From: Fulvia fulva
Taxonomy: Eukaryota; Ascomycota; Dothideomycetes; Mycosphaerellales; Mycosphaerellaceae
Direction: 5' to 3'
Assembly: GCF_020509005.1 (NCBI RefSeq)
Contig: NC_063015.1
Coordinates: forward strand, 2,604,001 to 2,668,000
Length of the DNA stretch: 64,000 nucleotides
Below the pieces are notes generated by a model that did not search any database, had not been told where the DNA came from, and saw only the letters and a program-made list of their open reading frames with translations. Of this stretch, positions 31,706 through 40,379 are shown in pieces. The position numbers and the translations under genes were made by a program. The stretch's first letter is position 1. Each line of letters starts with the position of its first letter.

Positions 31706-33223
31706 ACAAGCCGATGTGGACAAATTTATACGTAAGAAGGAGGAGACTATCGATCTAAAGGACCACCTTCTCCCTATATACTACGAATTCGTATATTGCT
31801 TCTCTAGATAAGATACAAAGGAGCTTCTACTACATAGGCCTAGTATTAACTACGAGATCAAGCTGAAGCTAGGAACTATACCGCCTTTTAGTAGGCCCTA
31901 CTAGATGTTAAACTAGGAGGACGAAGTCATCGCGTACTAGGTCTAAGAGTAGCTAGCCTAGAAGGGCATTCGTAGATACGAAGGCAGAGTAGATACTTTA
32001 TTACCCGTACTTATTATTAAGAAACTAGGAGGTAGATTAAGAGTCTATATTGACTATAGACAAGTTAACGAACGCACGATCAAGTCTAGGTATCCTATAC
32101 CCTTAATATACGACACACTCAATCGTATTACTAGTAAGAAGTACTTTACTAAACTAGATGTCATTGCCGCTTTTAATCGTATTAGAATAGCAGAGGGCTC
32201 CGAACGGCTGACCGTATTTATAACACGATATAGACAGTTTGAATGCCTAGTAATGCCATTCGGGTTATGTAATGCCTCTAGTACTTTCTAGTCTTATATT
32301 AACGACATACTACGAGAGTTCCTTAACGACTTTGCGTCGGTATACCTAGATAATATACTTATCTTTAGCGACACTCTTAAGGAGTATATAGAGTATATTA
32401 AGAAGGTACTTCGTAAATGTAGTGAAGCCGGCCTATAACTCGACATTACTAAATGTGAGTTTTATACCTAATCTACTAAATACCTAGGCCTTATTATCGG
32501 CAAGGACGGAGTCTTAATAGACCTAGCTAAGGTACAAGCTATAAGGGAATAGGGAACACTAGCAAACGTGAAAGATGTCCTTGCGTTTAATAGGTTCTCC
32601 GGGTTCTATCGGCGCTTTATTAAGGACTATAGTAAGATAGTATTACCTATAGTAAAGCTAACTAAGAAGGACTACCGTTAGCAATGGACAGAGGAATGTC
32701 AGAAAGTATTCGACGGGCTAAAGTAAGATTTTACCGATACTAAAGGTACTATATTAGCGATGTTTGTCCTAGGACGTAGAATAGTGCTTAAAACGGATAC
32801 GAGTGAATTTGTTACGGCTACGGTCCTAGCGTAATACGATAAGGATAACATCCTAAGGCCAATCGTATACCTGTCTAAGAAGATGAGCCCGTAGGAGTAT
32901 AATTACGACATTTATAACAAGCAATCGCTTACTATCGTCAAAGCATTTAAAGAGTAGAAGCCCGAACTTATAGCTAGCGATATCGACGAACTAGACTTTA
33001 AGAACTTTACTAATCTAAGCGGCTACCTAGTACTAGTATATAGCGACTACAAGAACCTCGAATACTTTATAACCTCTAAGTAACTAAATAGACGACAAGT
33101 AAGATAGGCCGAGTTCCTCTTATAATTCTTCTTTAAGATTATATATCGTCTAGGTATTTAAGGAGCTAAACTAGATAGCCTTACTAGACGTTTATAGGAC
33201 GCGATTCTATATAACAAAGTAGA
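31706..33223 (+). pseudogene. Gypsy-1 RT and RNase H, RIP-inactivated
   Basis: Ty3/Gypsy polymerase read across TAG stops. An N-terminal linker ADVDKFIRKKEETIDLKDHLLPIYYEF comes first. RT has [50 protein letters not shown] (first Asp), MPFGLCNASSTFQ, and YLDNILIFS near 32340-32370, where the family YxDD has become DN (G to A). RNase H has LKTDTSEFVTATVL…PIVYLSKKMSPQEYNYDIYNKQ (about 32790-32930). It ends LDSLTRRLQDAILYNKV at the LINE3 insertion. Gag and protease are missing on the left, where LINE2 begins. Confidence 0.9.
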
Positions 33224-33233
33224 ACAGCGAAGG

Positions 33234-34583
33234 ATGGCAACCAACGAGAGCCATAGCCTTGCGAACATTCTGCACCAAGAGTCAAACCGGGGAACAAACC
33301 AAGAAAAAACCCAGGACACAAGCCAAGGCCCACTATACAGAAAGCAGAGGCCAACGACAAACAACACAGCGTGGACGACCCTATATACGGAGGCGGAGAA
33401 CTTACTAGGGGATGACGAACACCCAGCCCGGGCATATAAGAACACCATAGCACAGCTACTAGGAGCGCTAAAAGCGCTATCATACCAAATCCCGAAGACA
33501 ATCCAACAAGTAACACAGAAGGCAGCCCAGAAACCAACTACATGGGCAACAGTAGCAGCAGGCAAGAATCAACCCCCTCCGAAGGAAAGTAAGGCGGTAC
33601 GCCTATACATTACTGATCCGGCGGAGAAACAAGAAATCGCAGCCCTAACAAGCAAGGAGATTGTCGACAGAATCGGCCAAAAGGAGGTAGTTGGGGCGAG
33701 GGTAGAAGCAACAGGCGTAGTAAGACTCTTTACCGCACAAGAGTCTGATAGACGAAAGCTGGAGACCTATAAGGAGTGGACTACTAAAGTCGCGAAGTCG
33801 GCACGAGTCTCCCACCAACAGTATACCGTCATCGCCCACGGGGTCCCTAGGACATTCAAGGTCGAAGACCTTCCCCACCTCCAAGTACAGAACCAGAACA
33901 CCTCCCCAGGAGTACGACTAACGAAGGCGGCATGGCTGCACAAGACAGTAGACCGAGAAAAGACGCATTCATCGCTTATTATTTGGGTAGAGACAGCGGA
34001 ACAAGCTAACCAGATATTAGACAATGGGCTATTCTGGAACTGCGAGAGAATGGACACGGAGATCCATCAGAGCAGCCACAGGGTACTACAATGCTTCCAA
34101 TGCCAACAGTACGGTCACATAGCCTCAAAATGCGGGGAGAAGACCCCAAGGTGTCCTCACTGCGCAGGCCCACACCAGGGAAGGGAATGCCCAAAAAAGG
34201 AGAGCAGGTGCGCATGCTGCGGCAGAAGGCACCCAGCGTATTCAAGCCAATGCCCGGCTAGAATAGCAGCACAAGAACGAGCGAGACAAGCAAGGATCTC
34301 TACACCAGCTAGGTACCCCCAACGACAACAGGAGGGACCTACCGTGTACAAGGGCTTCGAGCCGAGCAAAAGGAAGAGGGCAGAAGAGACGAACAAGGGA
34401 ACCCAACCGCAAACGCATCCACCTCCCGGTCGGCCTCGACACCTTAACCGGGCAGCCAACGAACTAGGCCAAATGCGAATCTTTGGGGCGCCCCAGCGGC
34501 CCCAGGGCCAGCCGGACAGCGAGATACAGGCTCAGGAGACACAGCAGGTCAGCACGGAAATGGACCTCACGGATAACGAATGA
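33234..34583 (+). CDS. LINE3 ORF1: zinc-knuckle RNA-binding (gag-like) protein
   Basis: Intact, 449 residues. The N-terminal third is Gln/Asn/Thr-rich. A conserved block VRLYITDPAEKQEIAALTSKEIVDRIG matches VKVYISDQQEQKEIEGLSGKEIIQKIG of LINE2, probably part of the RNA-binding core. Zinc motifs start at residue 287: CFQCQQYGHIASKC (CX2CX4HX4C), CPHCAGPHQGREC and CACCGRRHPAYSSQC. The tail is Pro/Gln-rich and ends in an acidic stretch (STEMDLTDNE). The function, forming an RNP with LINE RNA, is inferred from the family. The start is supported by the identical start in LINE1. The stop overlaps the ORF2 ATG. Confidence 0.94.
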   Translation: MATNESHSLANILHQESNRGTNQEKTQDTSQGPLYRKQRPTTNNTAWTTLYTEAENLLGDDEHPARAYKNTIAQLLGALKALSYQIPKTIQQVTQKAAQKPTTWATVAAGKNQPPPKESKAVRLYITDPAEKQEIAALTSKEIVDRIGQKEVVGARVEATGVVRLFTAQESDRRKLETYKEWTTKVAKSARVSHQQYTVIAHGVPRTFKVEDLPHLQVQNQNTSPGVRLTKAAWLHKTVDREKTHSSLIIWVETAEQANQILDNGLFWNCERMDTEIHQSSHRVLQCFQCQQYGHIASKCGEKTPRCPHCAGPHQGRECPKKESRCACCGRRHPAYSSQCPARIAAQERARQARISTPARYPQRQQEGPTVYKGFEPSKRKRAEETNKGTQPQTHPPPGRPRHLNRAANELGQMRIFGAPQRPQGQPDSEIQAQETQQVSTEMDLTDNE

Positions 34584-37500
34584 TACTATACGACGACATC
34601 ACTATCGTACAGTACAACGTAAACAAAAGTAGGGACAAGGTCCAGCGCCACTTTCTACAAGAGCTAGACCCGCTACGGCACCACGTTATTGCGGTACAGG
34701 AACCATGGATCAACCCCTACGTAGGACTCCCAGCCACTTGTAATGACCGGAGATACCACACCGTAATCGCGGGCCAACGAGGCGTCATCCCGAGGACATG
34801 TATATACGTAAGCAAGACTATAGACCTTGAGTCGTGGAAGGTTATACTACCGCAGCAGGGCAACCTAGGAGACATAACATCAATCCAGATCGACACGACA
34901 CAAGGCCCTATCCAGATCCATAACGTTTACAACCCGCCACCGCGGGGTCGGACGAGTAGGGAACTAGGAACCCTCGCCCACCTAGAGCGGACCCTAAGCC
35001 AAGACACGAAGCAAGTACTCCTCGGCGACTTCAACCTCCACCACCCACAGTGGGGACTCGAATTCACTCCCCCGCACGCATTTCTAGGGGGGAAGCTACT
35101 GGACATAACCGCACGCTACGGAATGGCCTTAGTAACACCAAAGGGAACAGAGACGTGGAAGGCCCGTACTAGTGCAAGCACGATCGACCTATGCTTTCTA
35201 TCACGAGAACTTGAAGAGAGACTAGTCCAATGCCGACCGAACTACGCGCTAGAAGCCTCCTCAGACCATATCCCTATCCAAACGACGCTAGGGGTGAAGG
35301 CGATAGAGGAGCCAGCAAACGAACCACGCCGTAACTGGAAGAAGGCACGCTGGGACGACATAAGAGGCTTCCTAATAGCGAACCTACCACAGCATAGAGA
35401 ACTCGAGACGACAGCTCAGCTAGATCAAGCAGCGGAACAGATTACCTCGGTCATATGGCAAGCAGCGGAACAATACACGCCGTTACTCCGGCCCTCAACG
35501 CAGCAGAAGGCCTTCTGGACCCCTGAATGCTCTACGAAGGTAAGGGAGGCTAGAAGGGCAAGGCGACAGTGGACGAAGGAGCACACCCAAGAGACGTGGG
35601 AGCAATACTGCCACGCGACACAAGAGAAGAAGGCACAGATAAGACGCGATAAGCTGCAGGACTGGAGAGCGACGATCGGGCTCGTTACAGAAAACCCGGA
35701 ACAGATGTGGAGACTTGCTAAATGGGCACGACTACCTGAAGAGCAACAAGCCCCTCACTTCCCCCCAATCGTAGACCGCGAAGGGATTGCCCAGGCTACG
35801 CCCCGGGGCAAGGCAAAAGCGTTAGCCGACCATTTCTTTTCGACGCAAGTAGAGGCAGACCTTACGGACATCGACCCGAGCACATACCCGGAACCCCTGG
35901 ACATGGATTGGGCGGTTAGCCCTAACACAGTAACAGGAGCCATAAGTAAGCTAAAGGGACGAAAAGCCCCAGGCCCAGACAGGATACCAAACGTACTGCT
36001 AAAAGAGTGTAGAGAAGAGATCGCGCCGAGCCTTGCAAACCTATTTACCGCGTGCCTACGGCTAGGGTATCACCCGAAGCCGTACAGAGAGTCTATGACA
36101 GTAGTGCTACGCAAGCCACAGAAGGAAGACTATACTCAGCCCAAGTCGTACAGACCAATAGCACTTCTAAATACGATAGGGAAGGTCCTAGAAAAGATAG
36201 TAGCCCAGAGACTTACGCAGCTTGCCGAGGACAACCACGTACTCCCAGCAACACAGATGGGGGGAAGAAGCCAGCGATCGACACTAACAGCAATGGAGCT
36301 AATTACGGAGCAAATCCAGACCCTCTGGCACTACGGCAGGAACCGAGCGGCGTCCTTACTATCCCTCGACATCGCAGGGGCCTTCGACAACGTCTCACAC
36401 CAAAGGCTAATACATATCCTACAGCAGAAAGGCATCCCCCAGTGGGCAACGTCGTTCGTCTTCTCCTTTCTCCAGGAACGGACGACATACCTAGTCCTAG
36501 GAAGGTACACGTCCGACCCGGTGAAGGCAGAGACTGGAATACCTCAGGGATCTACTCTCTCCCCTATCCTGTTTCTAATATTTATGTCGGATCTAATCCC
36601 CCTACTCACCTCTCCGCAAACCTCAGCATCGGGGTTCGTAGACGATACAAACATCCTAGCCTGGTCAGACTCGACAGAAGAGAACTGTCGCCTCCTTGAA
36701 GATAGGCACAAGAAATGCGAGGAGTGGGCAAAGAAGCATGGTGCCCGGTTTGCCCCTGAAAAGTACCAACTTATACACTTCAGTAAAGCGAGAACACACC
36801 ATAATATGAAGGCGGCGGTAAGAATCCAAGGCTACGAGACCAAGCCATCAGCGGAGCTACGAGTACTAGGGATCTGGCTCGACCCGAAGCTAAGCTGGAA
36901 TGTACAGATTAAGAAAGCCCAGAGTCGAGCGCAAGTCAATGAAGCCTCGATAAAGAGGCTTACGGCATCTACATGGGGAGCAACATTCGACAAGGCAAGA
37001 GTAATGTATAAGGCGATCGTCAGACCAGCTATGTTGTACGGGGCACAGATTTGGGGAACAGGAGGCGCAGGCAAGCCGATCCCGAAACGGATAGAGCAAC
37101 CCCTAAACAGGACACAGGCAGGCAACCTACGTAGGGTACTAGGCGCATACAAGACAACGTCAACAAGCACGGTAGAAATGGAGACAGGAATACCACCAAT
37201 CGGCCAGTACATCCGGGGAATGAGAATTCAATACGCGGCAAAGACGACAGGTTACCTAGCACAAACCACGATCCAGGAGGCAAAGAATAAGATAGAAAGC
37301 CGCTACCGGAGAGGGGCAGGATATAGGACAAGCCAAAAAGAGGATGACCTTACGACCTTTACGGCCGTACAGACAAGCACCGAATGGCTAGCACGAAAGG
37401 AGGAGGAGCGTAGGACTCGCCAGGCCGGCGGGAGCAAGGCTAAGACCCAAAACCTAGCGGAACAGATAGCGAGCTGCCTATGGGAGCAGGACTGGAAAAG

Positions 37501-37933
37501 GAAGCCCCCTAAGACAACAGGCCCGATAGCGCTCCGAGCCTTCCAGAGACACAATTACCAGCTATATAGGGACCTGACAAGGGCCGAAGCAAGCATAGCG
37601 ATCCAAATCAGGTCCGAACACATTGGATTAAGGGCCTACCTGTTCAGAAGACGCGCACTAGACATATATAGCCCAGCCTGCCAGTGTGGCTACCCATCGC
37701 AAAACCCAGAACATATGCTACTACGATGCCCGCAGTGGGCGAGAGGCAGGGGAAATTGGAGGCACCAAGCGGGAAGGAGAGACTACAAGTCAATTATTAG
37801 GGACAAAGGCAACATTCGCCGAATCTCTCGGTGGATACTACAGCAGGGATACCTCCAGCAGTTTAGCCTCGCGAGCGAGACGGAGGAGTGGATAGACAAG
37901 AGGCGGAAGCGAGGGGGGTTGCAGATAGGGTAG
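34580..37933 (+). CDS. LINE3 ORF2: APE endonuclease-reverse transcriptase
   Basis: Intact, 1117 residues. Endonuclease at about 1-245: VQYNVNKSRDKVQ, VIAVQEPWINPY, LLGDFNLHHPQWG (GDFN at 149-152), STIDLCF, SSDHIPIQ. Reverse transcriptase at about 470-760: GRKAPGPDRIPN, KSYRPIALLNTIGKVLEK, LSLDIAGAFDNVSHQRL, GIPQGSTLSPILF, FVDD at 686-689, LRVLGIWLDPKLSW. The C-terminal CX1CX8HX4C motif (ACQCGYPSQNPEHMLLRC) begins at residue 1034. No RNase H domain is evident. Unlike LINE2, codons are CpG-rich. It overlaps ORF1 by the four bases ATGA, which points to termination-reinitiation. The near-identical LINE1 copy is RIP-killed, so this copy was probably made after the last RIP episode. Confidence 0.95.
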   Translation: MILYDDITIVQYNVNKSRDKVQRHFLQELDPLRHHVIAVQEPWINPYVGLPATCNDRRYHTVIAGQRGVIPRTCIYVSKTIDLESWKVILPQQGNLGDITSIQIDTTQGPIQIHNVYNPPPRGRTSRELGTLAHLERTLSQDTKQVLLGDFNLHHPQWGLEFTPPHAFLGGKLLDITARYGMALVTPKGTETWKARTSASTIDLCFLSRELEERLVQCRPNYALEASSDHIPIQTTLGVKAIEEPANEPRRNWKKARWDDIRGFLIANLPQHRELETTAQLDQAAEQITSVIWQAAEQYTPLLRPSTQQKAFWTPECSTKVREARRARRQWTKEHTQETWEQYCHATQEKKAQIRRDKLQDWRATIGLVTENPEQMWRLAKWARLPEEQQAPHFPPIVDREGIAQATPRGKAKALADHFFSTQVEADLTDIDPSTYPEPLDMDWAVSPNTVTGAISKLKGRKAPGPDRIPNVLLKECREEIAPSLANLFTACLRLGYHPKPYRESMTVVLRKPQKEDYTQPKSYRPIALLNTIGKVLEKIVAQRLTQLAEDNHVLPATQMGGRSQRSTLTAMELITEQIQTLWHYGRNRAASLLSLDIAGAFDNVSHQRLIHILQQKGIPQWATSFVFSFLQERTTYLVLGRYTSDPVKAETGIPQGSTLSPILFLIFMSDLIPLLTSPQTSASGFVDDTNILAWSDSTEENCRLLEDRHKKCEEWAKKHGARFAPEKYQLIHFSKARTHHNMKAAVRIQGYETKPSAELRVLGIWLDPKLSWNVQIKKAQSRAQVNEASIKRLTASTWGATFDKARVMYKAIVRPAMLYGAQIWGTGGAGKPIPKRIEQPLNRTQAGNLRRVLGAYKTTSTSTVEMETGIPPIGQYIRGMRIQYAAKTTGYLAQTTIQEAKNKIESRYRRGAGYRTSQKEDDLTTFTAVQTSTEWLARKEEERRTRQAGGSKAKTQNLAEQIASCLWEQDWKRKPPKTTGPIALRAFQRHNYQLYRDLTRAEASIAIQIRSEHIGLRAYLFRRRALDIYSPACQCGYPSQNPEHMLLRCPQWARGRGNWRHQAGRRDYKSIIRDKGNIRRISRWILQQGYLQQFSLASETEEWIDKRRKRGGLQIG

Positions 37934-38125
37934 TCATCAGGGCAGGCCCATGACACTAGCGTACCCCTAACAAGGGAAATTTAAGACGACAACGAGGAGG
38001 AAAAGACAGGCGGGAAGGAGGAGGGGTTTTCACCAACACGGTTTCCCCTCTATATATACAAAAACAAGATAGCATAGCTGCATAGGCCAAAGGGCACTAC
38101 AACAGCTTAATGAAATATCTATCTA
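37934..38125 (+). other. LINE3 3' UTR and (CTAT)n tail
   Basis: Nearly identical to the LINE1 3' UTR. It ends aatgaaatatctatctatctat and merges with the target duplication, which itself starts TCTAT, so the exact tail length (about three units) is ambiguous. The overlap between tail and target suggests that the tail pairs with target DNA at first-strand priming. Confidence 0.88.
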
Positions 38126-38143
38126 TCTATATAACAAAGTAGA

Positions 38144-40212
38144 TCCGCGGTACGTATAGTAGGATCGTGTACTACTTAAACTAGAACACTTCTTATCTGT
38201 TAGCGCTAGCTAAATCCTATAGCTAAGCGTATCCGAAGTCGAAGGAGTAGTAATAGACGAAGCGCTATTAGCCGACATTAGTAAGCTGTACAAATAGGAC
38301 GATATAATCGAAGCTACGACCTAGTTAGTAGTAGGCGAACCTATTAAACTGCTACGAAGGAACAAGATTAACGACAAGTACGCGATACTAGTCGATAGGA
38401 TGATCTATATTAAGAATAGACATAGCGGTTATAGTCTCTTTATCCTACCTACTAAAGATAAGGGAAACACTATACGTATACGTATCGTTAAGGCCTTCTA
38501 CGATATACCTACTATAGGACACCCCGGTAAGATAACTACGAGCCGGTTAGTATTACGTTACTATATATAGCTACGAATAATACGGTTTATTAGATCTTTC
38601 GTACGAGTATACCGTATATACCGTAATAGCCGTAGTATTAACGAACCTTAATATAGACTACTTGCTCTACTACTAGTCCTATTTAATACGTAGGACGACG
38701 TTGCCTTAGACTTCGTTATCGAACTACTAAGGGCCAAGTGTATAGTAGATAGTCAGTACTATAAGAACGTACTTATAGTTATAGACCGTTTAGGTAAGGA
38801 GCGGTATTGTATTCTAGTATTAGAAATAACAGCGGAGTATATCGTATATATCTACGTAAAGTATATCTTCTCCCGATATAGTCTACTAAAGACAATCACG
38901 TCGGATCGTAGTCCTTAATAGGTATTAGCCTTCTAGGGACGCCTCTACGAGTTACTACAAATTAAGCGTAAGATCTTAACCGGCTGTTACCCTAAGACTA
39001 ATAGTTAAAGCGAGAATACTAATAAGATAGTAGAACAGTACCTACGTACGTTTACTAGTTACGCTTAGGATAACTAGCTAGATTAGCTCCTACTTATAGA
39101 GTTTACTATAAACGACTACGTCTCCAAAACGACTAGCGTAAGTCCTTTTATAGCGAACATTAGTAAGAACCTACGTTATATAGATACTAAACTCAATCTC
39201 TCTATATAACTACTTCCGTATAAATAGCGATTAGACGTAGAGTCTACAAATGTATTCGTATAACGTATAACAGACCTTAGGTAAAAGCTACGAGACTCTA
39301 TAGTAATAGTATAAGTATCGTAAGCTAAATATACTAATAAGTATAGAACGATTATACTACGGTACGAAGTCGGAGACCTAGTACACCTTATTATACGTAA
39401 CTAGCGTACTAAGCGCCTATTAAAGAAGCTTAATTACCGCTATACTAGACTATACATAGTTACTAAGGTGCTACTATACGACACGTACCGCCTAGACCTC
39501 CCTTAATCCCTAAGTAACCTCTATAACGGCTTTTATGCCAACTTACTAATGCCTATATACGTTCTAATGCTAGGGCAAGTATAGCTACCTCCGGCCCTAA
39601 TCGAGGTAGAAGATAATAACGGAGATATAAATACGTATTAGCTTCTAGATATAGTACTTAACGTAAAGAGTACATTGCCGCTAGGCCTAGCGCTACGCGG
39701 TAGGAGGAAGGAACGAAGGTATAAATACCTTATATAATAGGTAGGTTATAGTAAGCCTACCTAGGAGCCCGCTAAGGAGTTAATAGATACTACTACCGTC
39801 TCTATCGCGGACTTCTACTATAACTACCCTACGAAGGACAGGCTAGCTAACTTCACGCCGCTACTAGAGTAGATTCCTAATAAGGATACACCCGAAGACG
39901 TTATAATCGGCGAAGTAATAAACGCTTTAGCCGTAAACACTTTGTTAATAATTACGCCTAACCCGGTATCTATAGGTAGGCTACGTAAGTTATTCGCGTA
40001 GGTGCCTATAGCTCTTCCGGTAGTTACGTATTACGAACCTAACACTAGTACTTATAATAGCCCGTAGGCGACTACTTTAAGAAAGATGACCGTTAGTAGG
40101 TAAGTACCGGATATACGTTAATACCGTATAGAGGATAATATAGAGGATGACGCCGCGTTTATAGCGGCTATACTACGAGCTTAAGGGACTAAGCGCGATT
40201 TTGAAGGGGGGG
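38144..40212 (+). pseudogene. Gypsy-1 integrase and chromodomain, RIP-inactivated
   Basis: Continuation of Gypsy-1 pol after LINE3. A zinc-binding region (about 38480-38640: VKAFYDIPTIGHPGKITTSRLVLRYY) precedes the integrase core: DDVALDFVIELLRAKCIVDSQYYKNVLIVIDRLGK (first Asp, about 38690-38790), LLKTITSDRSPQ (second Asp, about 38885-38920) and PKTNSQSENTNKIVEQYLRTF (Glu, about 38990-39050). GDLVHLIIRN (GPY-like) follows. The chromodomain is at about 39735-39840: VGYSKPTQEPAKELIDTTTVSIADFYYNYPTKD. A C-terminal extension of roughly 120 codons reaches the polypurine tract (gaaggggggg). TAG/TAA stops are common. Confidence 0.9.
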
Positions 40213-40379
40213 TAGTATCACGGCCCTAGGCCTAGCGAATGTCTAGCTAGCACGTAGGTCACGTGACCGCGCGTACTAGCGTAGTACCTCGGCTTATATA
40301 TAGCCTCGGCGTACCTCGCGCTCCTCTTTCCTACGTACCTAGCTACTTTATATTAATACGACTATAAACCGTTATAATA
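40213..40379 (+). repeat. Gypsy-1 3' LTR
   Basis: Starts right after the polypurine tract gaaggggggg (40203-40212) with tagtatcacgg and ends ccgttataata. The two ends form an imperfect inverted repeat (9 of 11), which supports these limits. It contains gtcacgtgac at 40258-40267. Length is 167 bp. No second copy with high identity is in the window; 11035-11220 is a diverged relative. It is followed directly by Copia-A. Confidence 0.75.

Larger units (their letters stand above)
33224..38125 (+). mobile_element. LINE3, non-LTR retrotransposon with intact ORFs, 5' UTR missing
   Basis: Same family as LINE1 but with both ORFs open. It is inserted in Gypsy-1 with the target duplication tctatataacaaagtaga (33206-33223, 38126-38143); removing it restores the Gypsy frame. 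Its 5' end lies only 10 bases before the ORF1 ATG, so the 5' UTR seen in LINE1 (2376-2644) is absent. LINE insertions are commonly 5'-truncated, and this one spared all coding sequence. It probably lacks its own promoter although it could make full proteins if transcribed from outside. Confidence 0.95.
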
